This document shows positions 10,690-21,530 of a stretch of 64,000 nucleotides of DNA, piece after piece. The translations under genes were made by a program, and so were the position numbers. This DNA comes from Saksenaea vasiformis B4078. Lineage: Eukaryota; Mucoromycota; Mucoromycetes; Mucorales; Saksenaeaceae. The stretch covers positions 248,001 through 312,000 of the forward strand of contig JNDT01002371.1 of the NCBI GenBank assembly GCA_000697055.1. The letters run 5' to 3'. The notes beneath the pieces are model-generated. The model was not told the DNA's origin, did no database searches, and saw nothing but the letters and a program-made list of their open reading frames with translations. Every line of letters starts with the position of its first letter. The first letter of the stretch is position 1.

Positions 10690-12550
10690 GTCCGCTAGTG
10701 CTTTTTCGATGATTTTGTATCCGTGGACGTGGAGCAGTGTGGTATGATTATGCCAGGAGAGACAGAGAGCACATGATCGAGCCAAGCCGAATCTTTGTCG
10801 CCGTTATCACCATCTTCAGCAGCCTCGATAACCTGGACCACGTCCATGCCAGAATCAAGACTGGCAAAGTTTGCTTTTTGAATTTGGCAATGCTAGTTGG
10901 CAGCGTGATGGTGGCCAGGAACGTAGGTGATACGTGCAACGTAGCCGTGCGGGACATCCATCCGAACGAGTTGGCAAGATAGACCTACGAGGAGATCAAA
11001 TGGTAAGACCAGTTCACAGGACCGAGCATCAGTTACCGTGGTGAATGAATCCAATTGTTTCAAGCTGGCGGATCCTTGATGGATGCTACTCACAAAGCGA
11101 ATTGAACATGTCTCTGAGCGTCTTGGGAAGCTTTCGACCTTGTTTCGTCAGTACTTTTGTTCCGAATTTGTCGTGCTGCTTGGCAATTTCGCTGGCGTCA
11201 AGTTCATCGACCGGCCCATGCTGAGCAGCACTACGTCGAATGATCGAGTCACAACGCCTGCCAAGCTTGCGTTTTCGATTCTTCCTCAAAGCCGATGCCT
11301 TGCTTGATCCTTCCCCTCTAAACAGAATGATCAATAGAACGTGATAGCGATGCTTGGTACCCACCTTACAACTTCCACATTGTGCAAAGCGTCAAACACA
11401 GTATCGAACAATCGCCAAACATGGATGGTGTACGATATTTCTAAATGATCTCGGACGAATCCGTCGACTTCATACACACGCAAAAGGTTGTAGACGGTAT
11501 TGCGAACTCAATCGAAGTCGCCATCTCTGGCGGAATCATATCCAACTTGCCAGGGCCAGCTGGTATCAAGTTTCTCACGAAGTTTAGCACAGCTGGTCTC
11601 GGAGAATGAATGGATGTAGTCGCGCAGCTCCTCGGGAATGGCTGTCATATTTTTTTGCGATATGCACTGATTTCTTGTAGCTCTTCATTAATAAACACCT
11701 TTCGTTCCACGTAGATTGAGTCGGCTGGGTCCAAAATGAAAGAATGGACAATATGCTCTTCATAGCAGCTTTTGCCAAAACGTACATGGCGTCTTCCACA
11801 ATTTTTCCTGTGCAGGCGAGCTTCCACTTTTGTTGATCCTCCATTTCTTCAAAGGTGCGTCTGAATTCCGCAAGGGGCTCTTTGAGATTGGCATCCGTTT
11901 CGCCATCGCCACTATCGCTTTCATCATTAGCGGTATCATCGTGCTGATTCTCTTGCGGTGGCTCCATGTCTTCTGCCCTTCCGTGGTGGTGCTCGTTCAG
12001 GCTTTGCTTGACCCGTGCCCGCGTTGTTGTATCATGCTGTTTGTCAGATAAAATCTGCAGTTCCTGTAATTGTTGAGCGCGTCTTTTGACTTGCTTCAGA
12101 AAGTATAGTGGTCGCTCGATATAACGATACCCTCGGTGGAAAGGAAATTCATCATTATATCGAGAATATTGTTTAAGCAGATATGCAATATTTATAACCT
12201 ACCGATTCTGTTCCAAAAAAATATCATAATTTCGAGAATATTGTTACACCGAATATCGTTATATCGAGCGACCACTGTAGTCAAGCGCCGTTATCGAAGA
12301 AGTGATCTACCAACACACAAAATAAGTCCTCCCTCAAGTAAGACAAGCCAACTTTCCTTACAGAGAAGCTAGCTTGTCGTATATCTCTGGCCCATCTAGT
12401 CGCCGGTGAGGGTTTGGATCGTACAAGATTCCCAACTGCCGTCTGGAACAAAGTTTTGGCCGATTCCAAATCTTCAAGCCCAAACGTTTGCAGAAATCGC
12501 TGCACGTCGAAATTTTGATGGCTTGCTCTTAGATATGACTCGCACGACAT
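10690..12550 (-). pseudogene. Broken copy of the Mucoromycota-specific family (TGKIVED type)
   Basis: Reading the minus strand from 12550 gives an N-terminal-like exon (QNFDVQRFLQTFGLEDLES). At 11967-11584 comes LAEFRRTFEEMEDQQ then WKLACTGKIVEDAMY, and a frame shift leads into EEHIVHSFILDPADSIYVE. Next are HSFSETSCAKLREKL, then FD-stop-VRNTVYNLLRVYEVDGF, a basic block RKNRKRKLGRRCDSI, TKQGRKLPKTLRDM, and finally a C-terminal part with RMDVPHGYVARIT near 10905-10960. Block order matches an abundant Mucoromycota family of unknown function. The TGA at 11508-11510 replaces the Trp normally found before VRNTVY. With the frame shift and the MITE inserted at 12106-12277, the gene is inactive. It is a different subfamily from the gene at 315-2105. 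Confidence 0.75.
12106..12277. mobile_element. MITE with about 24-bp terminal inverted repeats, TA target sites (copy 1)
   Basis: The left end (12106-12129) reads TAGTGGTCGCTCGATATAAC onward, and the right end is its inverse, differing only in the outermost base. TA lies on both sides (12104-12105 and 12278-12279), as expected for target duplication by Tc1/mariner or pogo transposases. The 172-bp interior is AT-rich and has no coding potential, so the element depends on a transposase elsewhere. It sits inside the broken family gene, between its N-terminal piece and the TGKIVED exon. A diverged relative is at 27385-27528. Confidence 0.85.
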
Positions 12551-13125
12551 CGCGAGTCACTGGTGGGTGTGAGCTGAGAAAAACGATAAAGCACGAGAAA
12601 CGAAAAAGGAAGCCGCCAACAGCAGTGATGTGGGTGACTATTCATTTATGCAAACCAGCCAAGGGTTGCGATACGTGTTGCGATACATGCTCAGTGTCCG
12701 CAATTTGGGTCTGAAATGGGAAATTCAATTTCTATTATTTTTTTTTTAACGAAGCCAAGCCCTTCTCTTATTAATACACTGTCGATAAATTGTGTTTGAA
12801 TCCTGTTCTCTGGGATCTACAATTTATCAAGTAATGGCGCTTATCTTCAATTCTTCATCCTGTCTCCATCTTTACTCGAGTAAGGAGTCCGTATCCTATA
12901 ATACTTTCTATGCTCATACTTTTACATCCTTCGTAAGTCATCAATTAAGGACAATACATATAACACGCTACACTCATCTAGAAGGAACTGCCACTTGACA
13001 CTTTGTCCCTCAATTCCAGAGCATTGAATATTTTGTGACCCAGCTCGTGACAGGGCTCAAAAATTAGACAGTTGCTTATGACCAAAATCATGCAATCTGT
13101 GTGACTCCAGCTGTTTATACCTGCA
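12551..13125. other. Intergenic stretch
   Basis: No gene seen. It contains a T run (about 12738-12748) and the downstream flank of the coiled-coil gene that ends at 13126. Confidence 0.5.
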
Positions 13126-14804
13126 TTAAACAGGTCGATTTACATTTTGAAATGGATTATTGGCATTATAAGAAACATAGGGAGTGCCACCACTCGTTCC
13201 TGTTGCTGCTGGTGAAATTGGAGTGAATGATTGATTAGGCATGGACGGTGGAAGGGTGGACGGAAGCGATTGTGGCGTTCCTAGCGAAGAGCCTGTATAA
13301 TTTGGTATCTGTGGAAGCGATGGCGGTGATTGTTGTCCCTGGATTGGAGGAGGTGCCTCATACACGGGTGGCGGATGATCGACTAGAGCATGACTACCGG
13401 AAGCTGGCTCTGTAAAATTGCCCGCCAGGATGCCTTCAAAGATACGTTGTCTTTCTTTTTCTAATGCTTCCTGCGTTGTTCCTAGTGCCCCGTTGAGTCT
13501 GCCAACGGCAGTCTCTGCATATTGCATGTACTGTCGGACCCAAGTTAACGAATTTTCAATATTTCGCTGAGCCGTTGCTAACACAGCGAACGTATGTTGT
13601 ACTTTGGCTAGAACATCCAGTCAGTAAACGTCTACTGTCTTATCCACCTTCTTTTCTTCCCACCCCATTTTCTTCCTACCTTTCCATGCTACATCCACGT
13701 AATTTATGTCCACATGAAGGCTGAGAAGCAAATTGTTGCTTACCACATCCAGCGTCCCAGGGTACGGAATCTCGGGCAGAACACCACGCGCATAATTTAG
13801 GCGTCGCTGTACTTCATATGTCTGTCGTTTGGCAGCTTGTAAAGGAATACTTCAGTTCATATCGATTGCGTGGTTACAGCGACATACCTTCAATATATGC
13901 GATTTGCTGAGCATCAAGCATCGTACCACCAAATATGTCAAAAGGCACATAACTTAGGGCATCTTCCAGAAGACGCATTACTCTCGTCGTTTCTCGACTA
14001 GCTTGGGAAAGATTATGATCTGCGTCACGGAATCTAGCTTGGTCACGCGTTGCCTATGTGTCCCCATAGGTAAGAAGAACGTGAAGGATCCTCGGTTCAA
14101 AAAATCTCACCAAGTGCTGCTGCTCTTTATAGTTCCTTAGCTCGGCTCTAAGCTCAGATTCTCGCGGATAGCTTGATGTTGAATCGCTAAAAACCTATGC
14201 TGCCCATCAATCTCAGTGGCCTGGTATTCAAAGGCATAAGTATATTTACTTCATCCAAAAGTCGATTCAGCTGTGCTTTGGCGTTACGGTACTGATTCAT
14301 CTGTCTCTGCAGTTGACTTTCCTATTCAAGATGCATCGTGTCCCGTTAAATTTATGTTGCTTCATCCTGATACCGAATACCTTTTCCGTGAGTGTAGCGA
14401 GTTCTTTGGTTAGGTTGTCTAACCAGCGTTTGCACATCTGCTCATTTTCGAATGCCTCGTGGTACTTGGCTTCATCTTTTGCAATTCTTTCTTTCTTTTT
14501 GCCTGTCAGTGTTGCGGCAGCGGAGCGTAATGACAGATGGCGCATCTTGCGCATGTCGTCAAACTCTTTCTTGCTAATCCATGGGTAGTTATGATCTCTT
14601 GTCCCGAGAAAGGCAACGAAGTACCTACGAGTTTTTCTGTAATGTCTGTAGCTCGACCTGTTTTGCTTCAACGCTCGCAGTTAATCTCTCCCTTTCAGCC
14701 ATCGCTTTCTCCAAGGCTACACTGGTCTCGTGTTCGCCAGCTAGCTCTTGCTTCAGCTTTCGATAATAGGGTGCTTGCTCATGAATACGATTGGATAGTG
14801 CCAT
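13126..14804 (-). CDS. Coiled-coil protein with Pro/Ser-rich C terminus, unknown function
   Basis: A chain of exons reads in order: MALSNRIHEQAPYYRKLKQ, a heptad-rich segment (VALEKAMAERERLTASVEA), KKEFDDMRKMRHLSLR, YHEAFENEQMCKRWLDNL, ESQLQRQMNQYRNAKAQLN, ATRDQARFRDADHNLSQAS, LEDALSYVPFDIFGGTMLD, AKRQTYEVQRRLNYARG then VLPEIPYP, and the last exon 13126-13584 with LAKVQHTFAVLATAQRN. The final 80 residues are Pro/Gln/Ser-rich (PPPVYEAPPPIQGQQ, SLPSTLPPSMP) and end NNPFQNVNRPV. The N-terminal two thirds is mostly predicted coiled coil. Introns use clear sites. I chose the ATG at 14804; an upstream ATG at 15009 could add one exon, but I could not join it cleanly in phase. I know no family; a scaffold or trafficking role would be a guess. 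Confidence 0.65.
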
Positions 14805-15318
14805 GTCTGTCTGCTAAGATCTGTGCTAGGAAAACCAGAAAGAATGGAATCATTCCTCCGAAAGCATTTCTATTTTGTGTGACATACATGGCATGTAAAC
14901 ACGTCCCGGCAATCGAACTATTATGTGTGTATGACGCTAACTTCTGACAAGGACGAATAGGAATCGGAAACGTTACGCCTGGATGATACATCGCTTGCAC
15001 TAGCTTCATTCAAAAGTACGAGTTTTTCCACTTCTCACGTTGTCAATGCTACACGTTACACACGTTTTCCAGCACGTGTTATCATTCATCGAATTCGCTA
15101 TTGTTAAACCATTAACAAGTTATCCTTCCTTTCTAGTAAGGAGTATGGTCATGTCTTTCGGAATGCCCGAACATTGAGTGAATGCTGCGTGTTCGCGCGT
15201 CAGACATCATCTCTGTCAAAAGACCTTCTCCAAATAAAACGAGCGCATCCTCTTTGGAAACCTTTGTACTATTATATGGCAGCGATCATTTCAATCAACT
15301 CTATTTTTTAGAACACTA

Positions 15319-15699
15319 GTGATCGCTCGGACATTGCATATTTATTCGTCATCTTTCGAATCGAAAAACGATATCATATTTACAAAAACTTCTGAATATC
15401 CACCTAACCGTGATGACGACGGGCTAGTTACTTGTCGTGTGTGCACCACACAGATCAATGAAACCGACAATTCTAAGCGACACGTTCAGAACCATCATGG
15501 CCAACAGCTCCAGACTAATGATTATGTCTTGTGCTCTGATGATGCGACTATCGAAGATCCAGCAATCAGCCAACCTATGCGTCAGCGAATAGCACCCAAA
15601 TTATCAGTTGAAATGAAGGTTCAAGCTTCCTCCCATATAACCTCCCATGATGTCAAGACGGCCATCCTTTCTGCAACGCATGCGCTCCATAAACCATAA
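15319..15699 (+). CDS. Small C2H2-finger-like ORF, unknown
   Basis: One open frame of about 126 codons contains CRVC, 12 residues, then HVQNH, which fits the classical C2H2 spacing (C-x2-C-x12-H-x3-H). The rest is polar with no recognisable domain. No ATG near the finger is decisive and the upstream 300 bp hold no obvious exon, so this may be a fragment of a larger gene or of a transposon-derived zinc-finger protein. Confidence 0.3.
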   Translation: MIARTLHIYSSSFESKNDIIFTKTSEYPPNRDDDGLVTCRVCTTQINETDNSKRHVQNHHGQQLQTNDYVLCSDDATIEDPAISQPMRQRIAPKLSVEMKVQASSHITSHDVKTAILSATHALHKP

Positions 15700-16731
15700 G
15701 AAATGCAACGGCAAAAATTGTTAGTTACTGGACTGGACAAATTACAATCAACTGCTGTATAAGAAATGGTTTGGAGCAATACTTTCTGGCGGATAGCAGC
15801 ACAATCTCATCTGTCCTAGAAAGCGAAGACCTTTTGTCACCCCGTTTTTTTTCAGTCAGTTCCAAAATGCCGAGAACTTTGTTGCTCAACCATATTGTGA
15901 TTCGTCCGATCCAGAAATTGATTGCAAAGGAAAAGTTACGTTGAAATGAACGAAGAACTGTCAACCATCATTAACACTGAGGAGGCCATCCACATCCTTA
16001 TGTTTATTGATCGGCAATTGAGGCTGGCTGGCTGTCGTTTTTTAAAGCTTTTATCTTATGCAACAAACAATCACTATTGAAGATCAGTTGACCTCTAAGA
16101 TATGGACAATATCCTAATTTCGAATCATCAACTTGGACTTCTTTTGCTAGTTACAATGGGCACGTTTTTCGAAATAGCATACAATTACAGATATATCCAG
16201 CGAGTAGCAATAAACCTACAATCATGTCGATCTCGTACACCCACCATACATGAGCCAAACGTTTGTTTTCAAGGAAATATATGCTATATACATTTTGTAC
16301 TGATTGCAATGATACAATGATTCGAACGAGAATGGTATTCTCTCAAGTAAAATTATGGGGAGTGGGGACTGTCACTGTCTATCTTTCTCTCGTATTCAGA
16401 AAGCTTTGTTTGCCAGTCTGTGCAAATATACTGCGTGTACTCTTGCATAAGAATACCTGATAGAAAGTTCATTACTAGTTTCGACACAAGGGAACTGAAC
16501 TTACCCATGCACATGAGTGAAGGAATATTAAACATACGGTTCATGGATGTCTCGTGGCGTCCATTTGTATAATGAATAGCAGAAAGACATTGAATTGCGG
16601 CAAGCATTGACTATGCATTTCACGTTAGCATTTGTACTACTTATTTTTTTCTTTAACTTACAGATGATGGGATACTGGACTCCGCATCCGCTATGTATAA
16701 TTCTCAGCATACGGGACTCATTCTATGCAAT
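15700..16731. other. Gap with weak coding traces on the minus strand
   Basis: A minus-strand open stretch at 16353-16607 (MLAAIQCLSAIHYTNG, MNRMFNIPSLMCMGKFSSL) vaguely resembles the helix-turn-helix part of Harbinger-type transposases, but I could not find a catalytic region. It could also be 3' exons of the gene at 16732-17811, because GAAG followed by GTAAAT at its stop is a usable donor. Confidence 0.25.
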
Positions 16732-17811
16732 TCATTTACCTTCACCGTGAACACCCATGGGATCCTGTGTTTTGTAGTACACAGCTTCAAATCTTCGCTT
16801 ATGTTCTGGTAGAGCCAATCTTGATTCACGCAACCTCCGTCTTCTTTTACGCGTTTTGGGTTTTGATTCCTTTTCTTCTTTGTCGGGCTTCTTGGCTCTT
16901 TCAGGAGTACGAGACGTCTGATCTATCAGTTCGCCAAGGATGGAGAAGATCGACGCAAGAATCTCAGTTCGTTTTCGTTCCATCTCTTCTGTGGACAGCC
17001 CAGACTGTTGATTTGATCTATCGCTGGGCAGTGCTGCAGAGGCTCTGTAGATTAGATCCACCATCTGTGCAGTCATCGGTGTAGCGGATGCTGTTGAATT
17101 CTTTGCCAATTGCTCTTTCACTGAGGCTGTGACCGAAAGCAGCCGTTGTATTATTCGCATTGGAGTTGTCGCTGAAGACCCTGGCGTTTGATCTACAGTC
17201 TGTTCACTCCCTGCACTCGGACCATAAGTTGCCCAAACATGTTCCTGTTCGGTTTCTGACTCTGTTTCTTCACCTGTGTCATCCAATTCGTCATAAAGCC
17301 TCTCCGCTGTGGGTATTGTACTCGACCCTTCCTCTGCTGTCTCCGCTGATTCCGTGGATATTGAACGCGATCTTTGACGCCTCATTCGTGCTGGCTCTAT
17401 GGGTATGGCACATGATTCCTCACGCTTTATCTTTTCTGGTAGTGTAGGTGTTGTACTCGCCGTCTCGTTACGCACAAATGGTATTTTGGCTGGTATAGTT
17501 GTTGATCGATGACGAAGCGCAGGTTCCAATCGAGATGTTTTCCGTTCATTAACGTCATTAACGTCAGAATCATTGTCCGAATCTGGAATGTATTCATCGG
17601 ATTCGTCATCATCGCATTGTGGTACGTATACGTCTGAATCGTCGTCATCGCTCACATCCGGAACTGAAGTTGACCTGACCCTCATATCGAGAATGAAAAG
17701 TGTTGACAGCCGCTCTGAGCTGGAAGACAATGCGGGCACGACGTGTGTGTGGCTGGAGTGTCTATAGCCAAAATCAGCCAATGAAATTTCATCTTCAGCA
17801 TACTCAATCAA
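16732..17811 (-). CDS. Acidic, low-complexity, probably nuclear protein, unknown
   Basis: A single uninterrupted frame of 359 codons from ATG at 17811. Its N-terminal third has repeated acidic modules (DVSDDDDSDVYVPQC, DDDESDEYIPDSD, NDSDVNDVNE). The middle is rich in Ser/Thr/Glu with an RMRRQRSRS basic patch. A helical part follows (IIQRLLSVTASVKEQ; ERKRTEILASIFSILGELI), and the C terminus has a strong nuclear-localisation-like run (KPKTRKRRRRL) and then RFEAVYYKTQDPMGVHGEGK. No named domain is evident. The stop overlaps a possible intron donor, so the protein may extend further. Composition suggests a chromatin- or RNA-associated factor, but this is only inference. Confidence 0.6.
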   Translation of the reverse strand: MIEYAEDEISLADFGYRHSSHTHVVPALSSSSERLSTLFILDMRVRSTSVPDVSDDDDSDVYVPQCDDDESDEYIPDSDNDSDVNDVNERKTSRLEPALRHRSTTIPAKIPFVRNETASTTPTLPEKIKREESCAIPIEPARMRRQRSRSISTESAETAEEGSSTIPTAERLYDELDDTGEETESETEQEHVWATYGPSAGSEQTVDQTPGSSATTPMRIIQRLLSVTASVKEQLAKNSTASATPMTAQMVDLIYRASAALPSDRSNQQSGLSTEEMERKRTEILASIFSILGELIDQTSRTPERAKKPDKEEKESKPKTRKRRRRLRESRLALPEHKRRFEAVYYKTQDPMGVHGEGK

Positions 17812-18458
17812 GCGAGGCTTGCTTTCGCAGTAGTACTATTGCAGCTGTTTTGTATTGCCCGATCCAGTGATGGTATCATATATTCTCAAGACAGACGGTC
17901 AGAAGTAAATCTGAAAGGCCATAAATAGACATATCTGTTGGTGCTCCTACCAGAAGTTGGCGTAGCTCAAGCTAGAAGCAAGCCAGATATGATGCATTGA
18001 TTACTACTTATTGAGCGACTTTTCACGCTACTCTAGATAAACTATGCGTCCACAAAGGGTCAAGTTTGCATAGAGAATGAATTGAATATGCGGTTACTAA
18101 TTCACGAACTGGCGACAAAATAATACTGTACTTATATCTATTTGGTCCCAGAGCTCTTAGGGACCATAGGTGTTGCACAGAGCAGATCACCTTAGAACCT
18201 ACCCTAAACCTTACCCTAGACTTTAGTTTTACTAAGGCGCTTCAATTACGTCTGGATAGAATTATTGTTACAATACATAAGACGGGGATAGAGCCATAGC
18301 TTGTAAGGAAAATTGCGGTTTACAATAGTCCCATGATTTTGTAACACCTATGGTCCTTAAGAAAATCAGTCGACAAACATTCTGGCCTTTGGATCATTCA
18401 TCAAGTGACTGCAAAACGGGCCTAAATTCCCGCGCGAGAGGAGCCACTGTTCTTGGTC
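17812..18458. other. Intergenic stretch between divergent genes
   Basis: Lies between the acidic protein gene (minus) and twinfilin (plus), so both promoters must be here. It carries one copy of the dispersed repeat (18020-18110). An inverted pair, GGGACCATAGGTGTT at 18159-18173 against AACACCTATGGTCC at 18342-18355, flanks about 170 bp that is otherwise unremarkable. Confidence 0.5.
18020..18110 (+). repeat. Dispersed repeat family A, partial copy
   Basis: The segment with GCTACTCTAGATAAACT, GGTCAAGTTTGCAT and GAATATGCGGTTACT is related to 52290-52390 on the same strand and to 22665-22745 and 30604-30690 on the opposite strand. All copies preserve the order of blocks but differ at many positions. 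Confidence 0.55.
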
Positions 18459-20000
18459 ATGTCTCATCAAAGTGGAATTCAAGGTAGACAGGCACCGGAT
18501 GCAGTTCATCTCGAGTTTCTTAAATTAATACTTTTCTCTCTTTTAAAAACAAAAAAAAAGTTTCAAAAGAACTAGCCGAGACCTTTACTAAGGCTGTCAA
18601 TGACGGAACCACCCGAATACTTCGAGTCTCTATCGTGAACGGTACGCCCATCACATCCCATTAGCGGAACCATCTGACACTTCGTACAGAGTCCTTGGTA
18701 GCCAACGGTTCCACAGATGTTCAGGGTACCTTTGAACAAGGTAATTCAAGTCAGACTTTGCTCTTACAACCTCATGTCAACCTACGTAACTTGCAGATTA
18801 TGAACAACATGTGTCATCCTACCTCGAATCGGATCAACCAGCCTACATTCTTATTCGCCTTGACACCAAATCCTCAGCTAATGAGCACGAATGGGTCTTT
18901 TTAAGCTATGTACCTGACCATGCTAAAGTACGAGAGAAGATGCTGTACGCGTCTACTCGGGCAACCCTCACTAAAGAGTTGGGTGATTATCGCTTCGTTG
19001 ATAGTCTTTATGGAACGCAGGCTGTATGTAGGAACTAACTGAAGACAAAGAGAAGGCGTGTTTATTCACTTGTTATTATGGTTAGTCTGAGCTGACGTAT
19101 GATGGTTACAAGAAGCACTTGGCACACAAATCAGCCGAGGCACCATTAACTCAACGTGAACGTGAGCTCGCGGAAATTAAACTTGCTGAGGTATGTCGGA
19201 AGGTCGGAAGAGAATGAAAGCAGTAAATGCTCTATGTAGGCTAAGGCCCTGTCAGACTACCAGGGCACAACAACGCGCAAGGCATTTGCTCCTGGCGTCT
19301 CATTTCCAGTAACGGAAGAAGCCCAAGAGGCATTGCGCAAACTGACCCTTCCTAAGGACGAACGTCAAGATAACTTTGTATCTCTTGTAAGCTTGAATGT
19401 AACAAATGCCCCAGATCCTTGTCGCTGACTTGGCCATTCTAGTACTTGAAAGACGAAAAGATAGAACTGGATACATCTTGTAACGTATCTGCAAATGAAC
19501 TGAAGAACAAGATCCTTACAACGGCACCTCGATTTACATTTTACATCTTCGAACGTGAACGGGCGGATGAAACGACAGAATCAACAGGTACGCAAGCGAA
19601 AAGCGGATTCATCTAAAACATAGAAATATTAGTTTTCATTTATACTTGTCCTTCTGCGTCTAAGATCCGTGAGCGCATGTTGTACTCCTCCTCTAAAGCT
19701 AACGTAGTGACGTATGCTGAGAGTGAGATAAATATCCAAGTAACGAAAAAGGTAGGACGGACGTGCTTTTCACGGAGTTATACTAAAGAGATACGGTAGC
19801 TGGAAACGAGTGATATTGAGGATATCACTGAGGCCTATTTATTAGAAGAGCTAGACACGTCTGCATCATCTGGCGGATCAAGTCAGAACGATAACGGTGT
19901 TGGTCTTATTGCGGAACGTATTCAGATGCTGGGAGGACCTACACGTGGAGGGTTCAAAAGACCAATGGCCCCAGGAAGAAGAAAGCCTACAGCCTATTAA
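18459..20000 (+). CDS. TWF1: Twinfilin (two ADF-homology domains)
   Basis: Exon 1 is 18459-18483 (MSHQSGIQ), an intron runs 18484-18560, and exon 2 starts VSKELAETFTKAVNDG. Later exons read ESLVANGSTDVQGTFEQ, DYEQHVSSYLESDQPAYIL with EWVFLSYVPDHAKVREKML, ELTYDGYKKHLAH, KALSDYQGTTTRKAFAPGV, then a second ADF-H domain (YLKDEKIELDTSCNVS, APRFTFYIFERE, then a strand ending YTCPSASKIRERMLYSSSK) and a tail LGGPTRGGFKRPMAPGRRK ending at TAA 19998-20000. Two ADF-H domains joined by a short linker, plus a basic tail, are diagnostic of twinfilin, which sequesters ADP-actin monomers and binds capping protein. The duplicated signature VP(D/S)xxKxRE(K/R)MLY(A/S)S is visible in both domains. Length of about 345 aa is normal. 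Confidence 0.93.
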
Positions 20001-20643
20001 TCATTGATAAAACACCTTTACAAGTCTACAAGTGGAGACACCATGCGATAAATGGGATACTAAAACAAAAAATGGTCATGCGACAATGTAACAGCGCAAT
20101 TTCTTTTTTCTTTTTCTGATTGGGCTTGTACGTCATTTGGGCAATAATGTTGTTGGGTTGCAAAAAAAAAAAAAATCCCCACACGATGATTCCTTTATAA
20201 GGTAGCACATTCAAGTCGCCATCCAACAGAAATCAAATAACAACCTTCTCTTTGCTGAGAAATTTTGCTGTCACACGCAATGGTAGCCAACCAAAAGACA
20301 ACAGCAGGGCACGCGGTCGCAGTATGTGTGCATGTATGCGCCTCAGGAAGGGCACAGAACCCGGTCGTATGCTCTGATTCGATGATTGGATTGGTTCACA
20401 TCTGATATGGTTCTTCGTTATCCCGTGTGATTTTGACGGGGAAATATGTTCTTACCCTTATACGCAAAAAGTGTGGTTTGCTAATCTGTTACTTATTCAG
20501 CACCAAAAGCAGAGACTTTTTTTTTCTCTTCTCCTTCTCTTCTCCTTCTCTCCTTTTTTCTTCTTTCTTTGTTTTCCATCATACAGAAGCCGGACCGATT
20601 ATTACTGTTAGCAATAAAGAGAAGAGAAAGAAACAGAAATTCC
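20001..20643. other. Intergenic stretch between twinfilin and the cyclin gene
   Basis: No gene seen. It includes A-rich and T-rich runs, and a pyrimidine tract (20515-20580) directly before the cyclin start that probably belongs to its promoter or leader. Confidence 0.5.
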
Positions 20644-21530
20644 ATGCAACACTTAGACATCGCCGAGTTTCCGGTCGCCGTCTTATTAAAGATTGTGGCA
20701 GATTTACTCAACTCGCTTCTCGATACGAACGATAAAATCTCGACGCCTCAACATATAACTCATTTTCATTCACGCGCCGTACCAAACATTACTGTGTATG
20801 CCTATTTATCACGGATTTTGAAATTTGCGCCTTTTTCAAACGAAGTCTTGTTATCGATACTTGTTTATTTTGATCGGATAGCAAAATTAAAGCGGTCATT
20901 TACTATTAGCTCGTTGAACATTCATCGACTTCTCATCACTAGGTGGCAACCATCACAATATTGCATTTGTTTTTCTAAGCCATTTTATTAGTATCGTTGT
21001 AGGAGCCAAATTAACCTCTGATGTTTTTTACCCCAATACGCGTTATGCCAAGGTAAGCTTTCTTTTTTTTTAGCAGGTTTTTGTAAATGACATTTTAGGT
21101 GGGAGGACTGCCACTGTGCGAGTTGAATCAACTGGAGTTAGAATTCTTGTTCCTCTGTGATTTCGATCTCCACGTACGACTGGAAGATTTACAAACTTAT
21201 GGTGATCAGCTGCTGACCCATGCATTGACACAACAAAAAACGTTGGTGGCTCTGACCAGCTGCAGTTCCACGCGACCCAGGCTTAGGTTGATCGACAACG
21301 ACAATCATAACGCATCATCCTCACCAACCCTTCGTAGAGTGACTGCTCAACCAAAAGCCTCGTCTGGATTGCTTCCGCTCACTCCCCCCTATTCGGCGAT
21401 AGAAGAGGAGGACTCTGTGCCACGATCTCCCCGGAGATCAAAACGGCGACGATCGCTTGTGCATCGCTATTCCCCTTACACTGCCACGACGCCAAACCTT
21501 GAAGGATTGGTGTCGTCTACCCGTAAATAG
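20644..21530 (+). CDS. Pho80-like (PCL family) cyclin
   Basis: Three exons: 20644-20942, 20992-21052 and 21099-21530, giving about 263 aa. The start MQHLDIAEFPVAVLLK is followed by VYAYLSRILKFAPFSNEVL and LVYFDRI. The spliced core reads NIHRLLITSIVVGAKLTS, DVFYPNTRYAKVGGL, then LCELNQLELEFLFLCDFDL. This is the Pho80/PCL cyclin box, including the conserved D-V-F-Y-x-N-x-R-Y-A-K-V-G-G and the final E-L-N-x-L-E-x-x-F-L block. Such cyclins partner Pho85-type CDKs in phosphate sensing, glycogen and cell-cycle control. The C-terminal 90 residues are Ser/Pro/Arg-rich (PRSPRRSKRRRS), likely regulatory. The 49-nt first intron contains a CTAAG branch-like site. Which Pho85 pathway it serves cannot be told from sequence alone. 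Confidence 0.9.

Noticed and set aside
16353..16607. Possible Harbinger-type transposase helix-turn-helix
   Set aside because: Similarity is vague and no catalytic region or terminal repeats were found, so not reported as an element.
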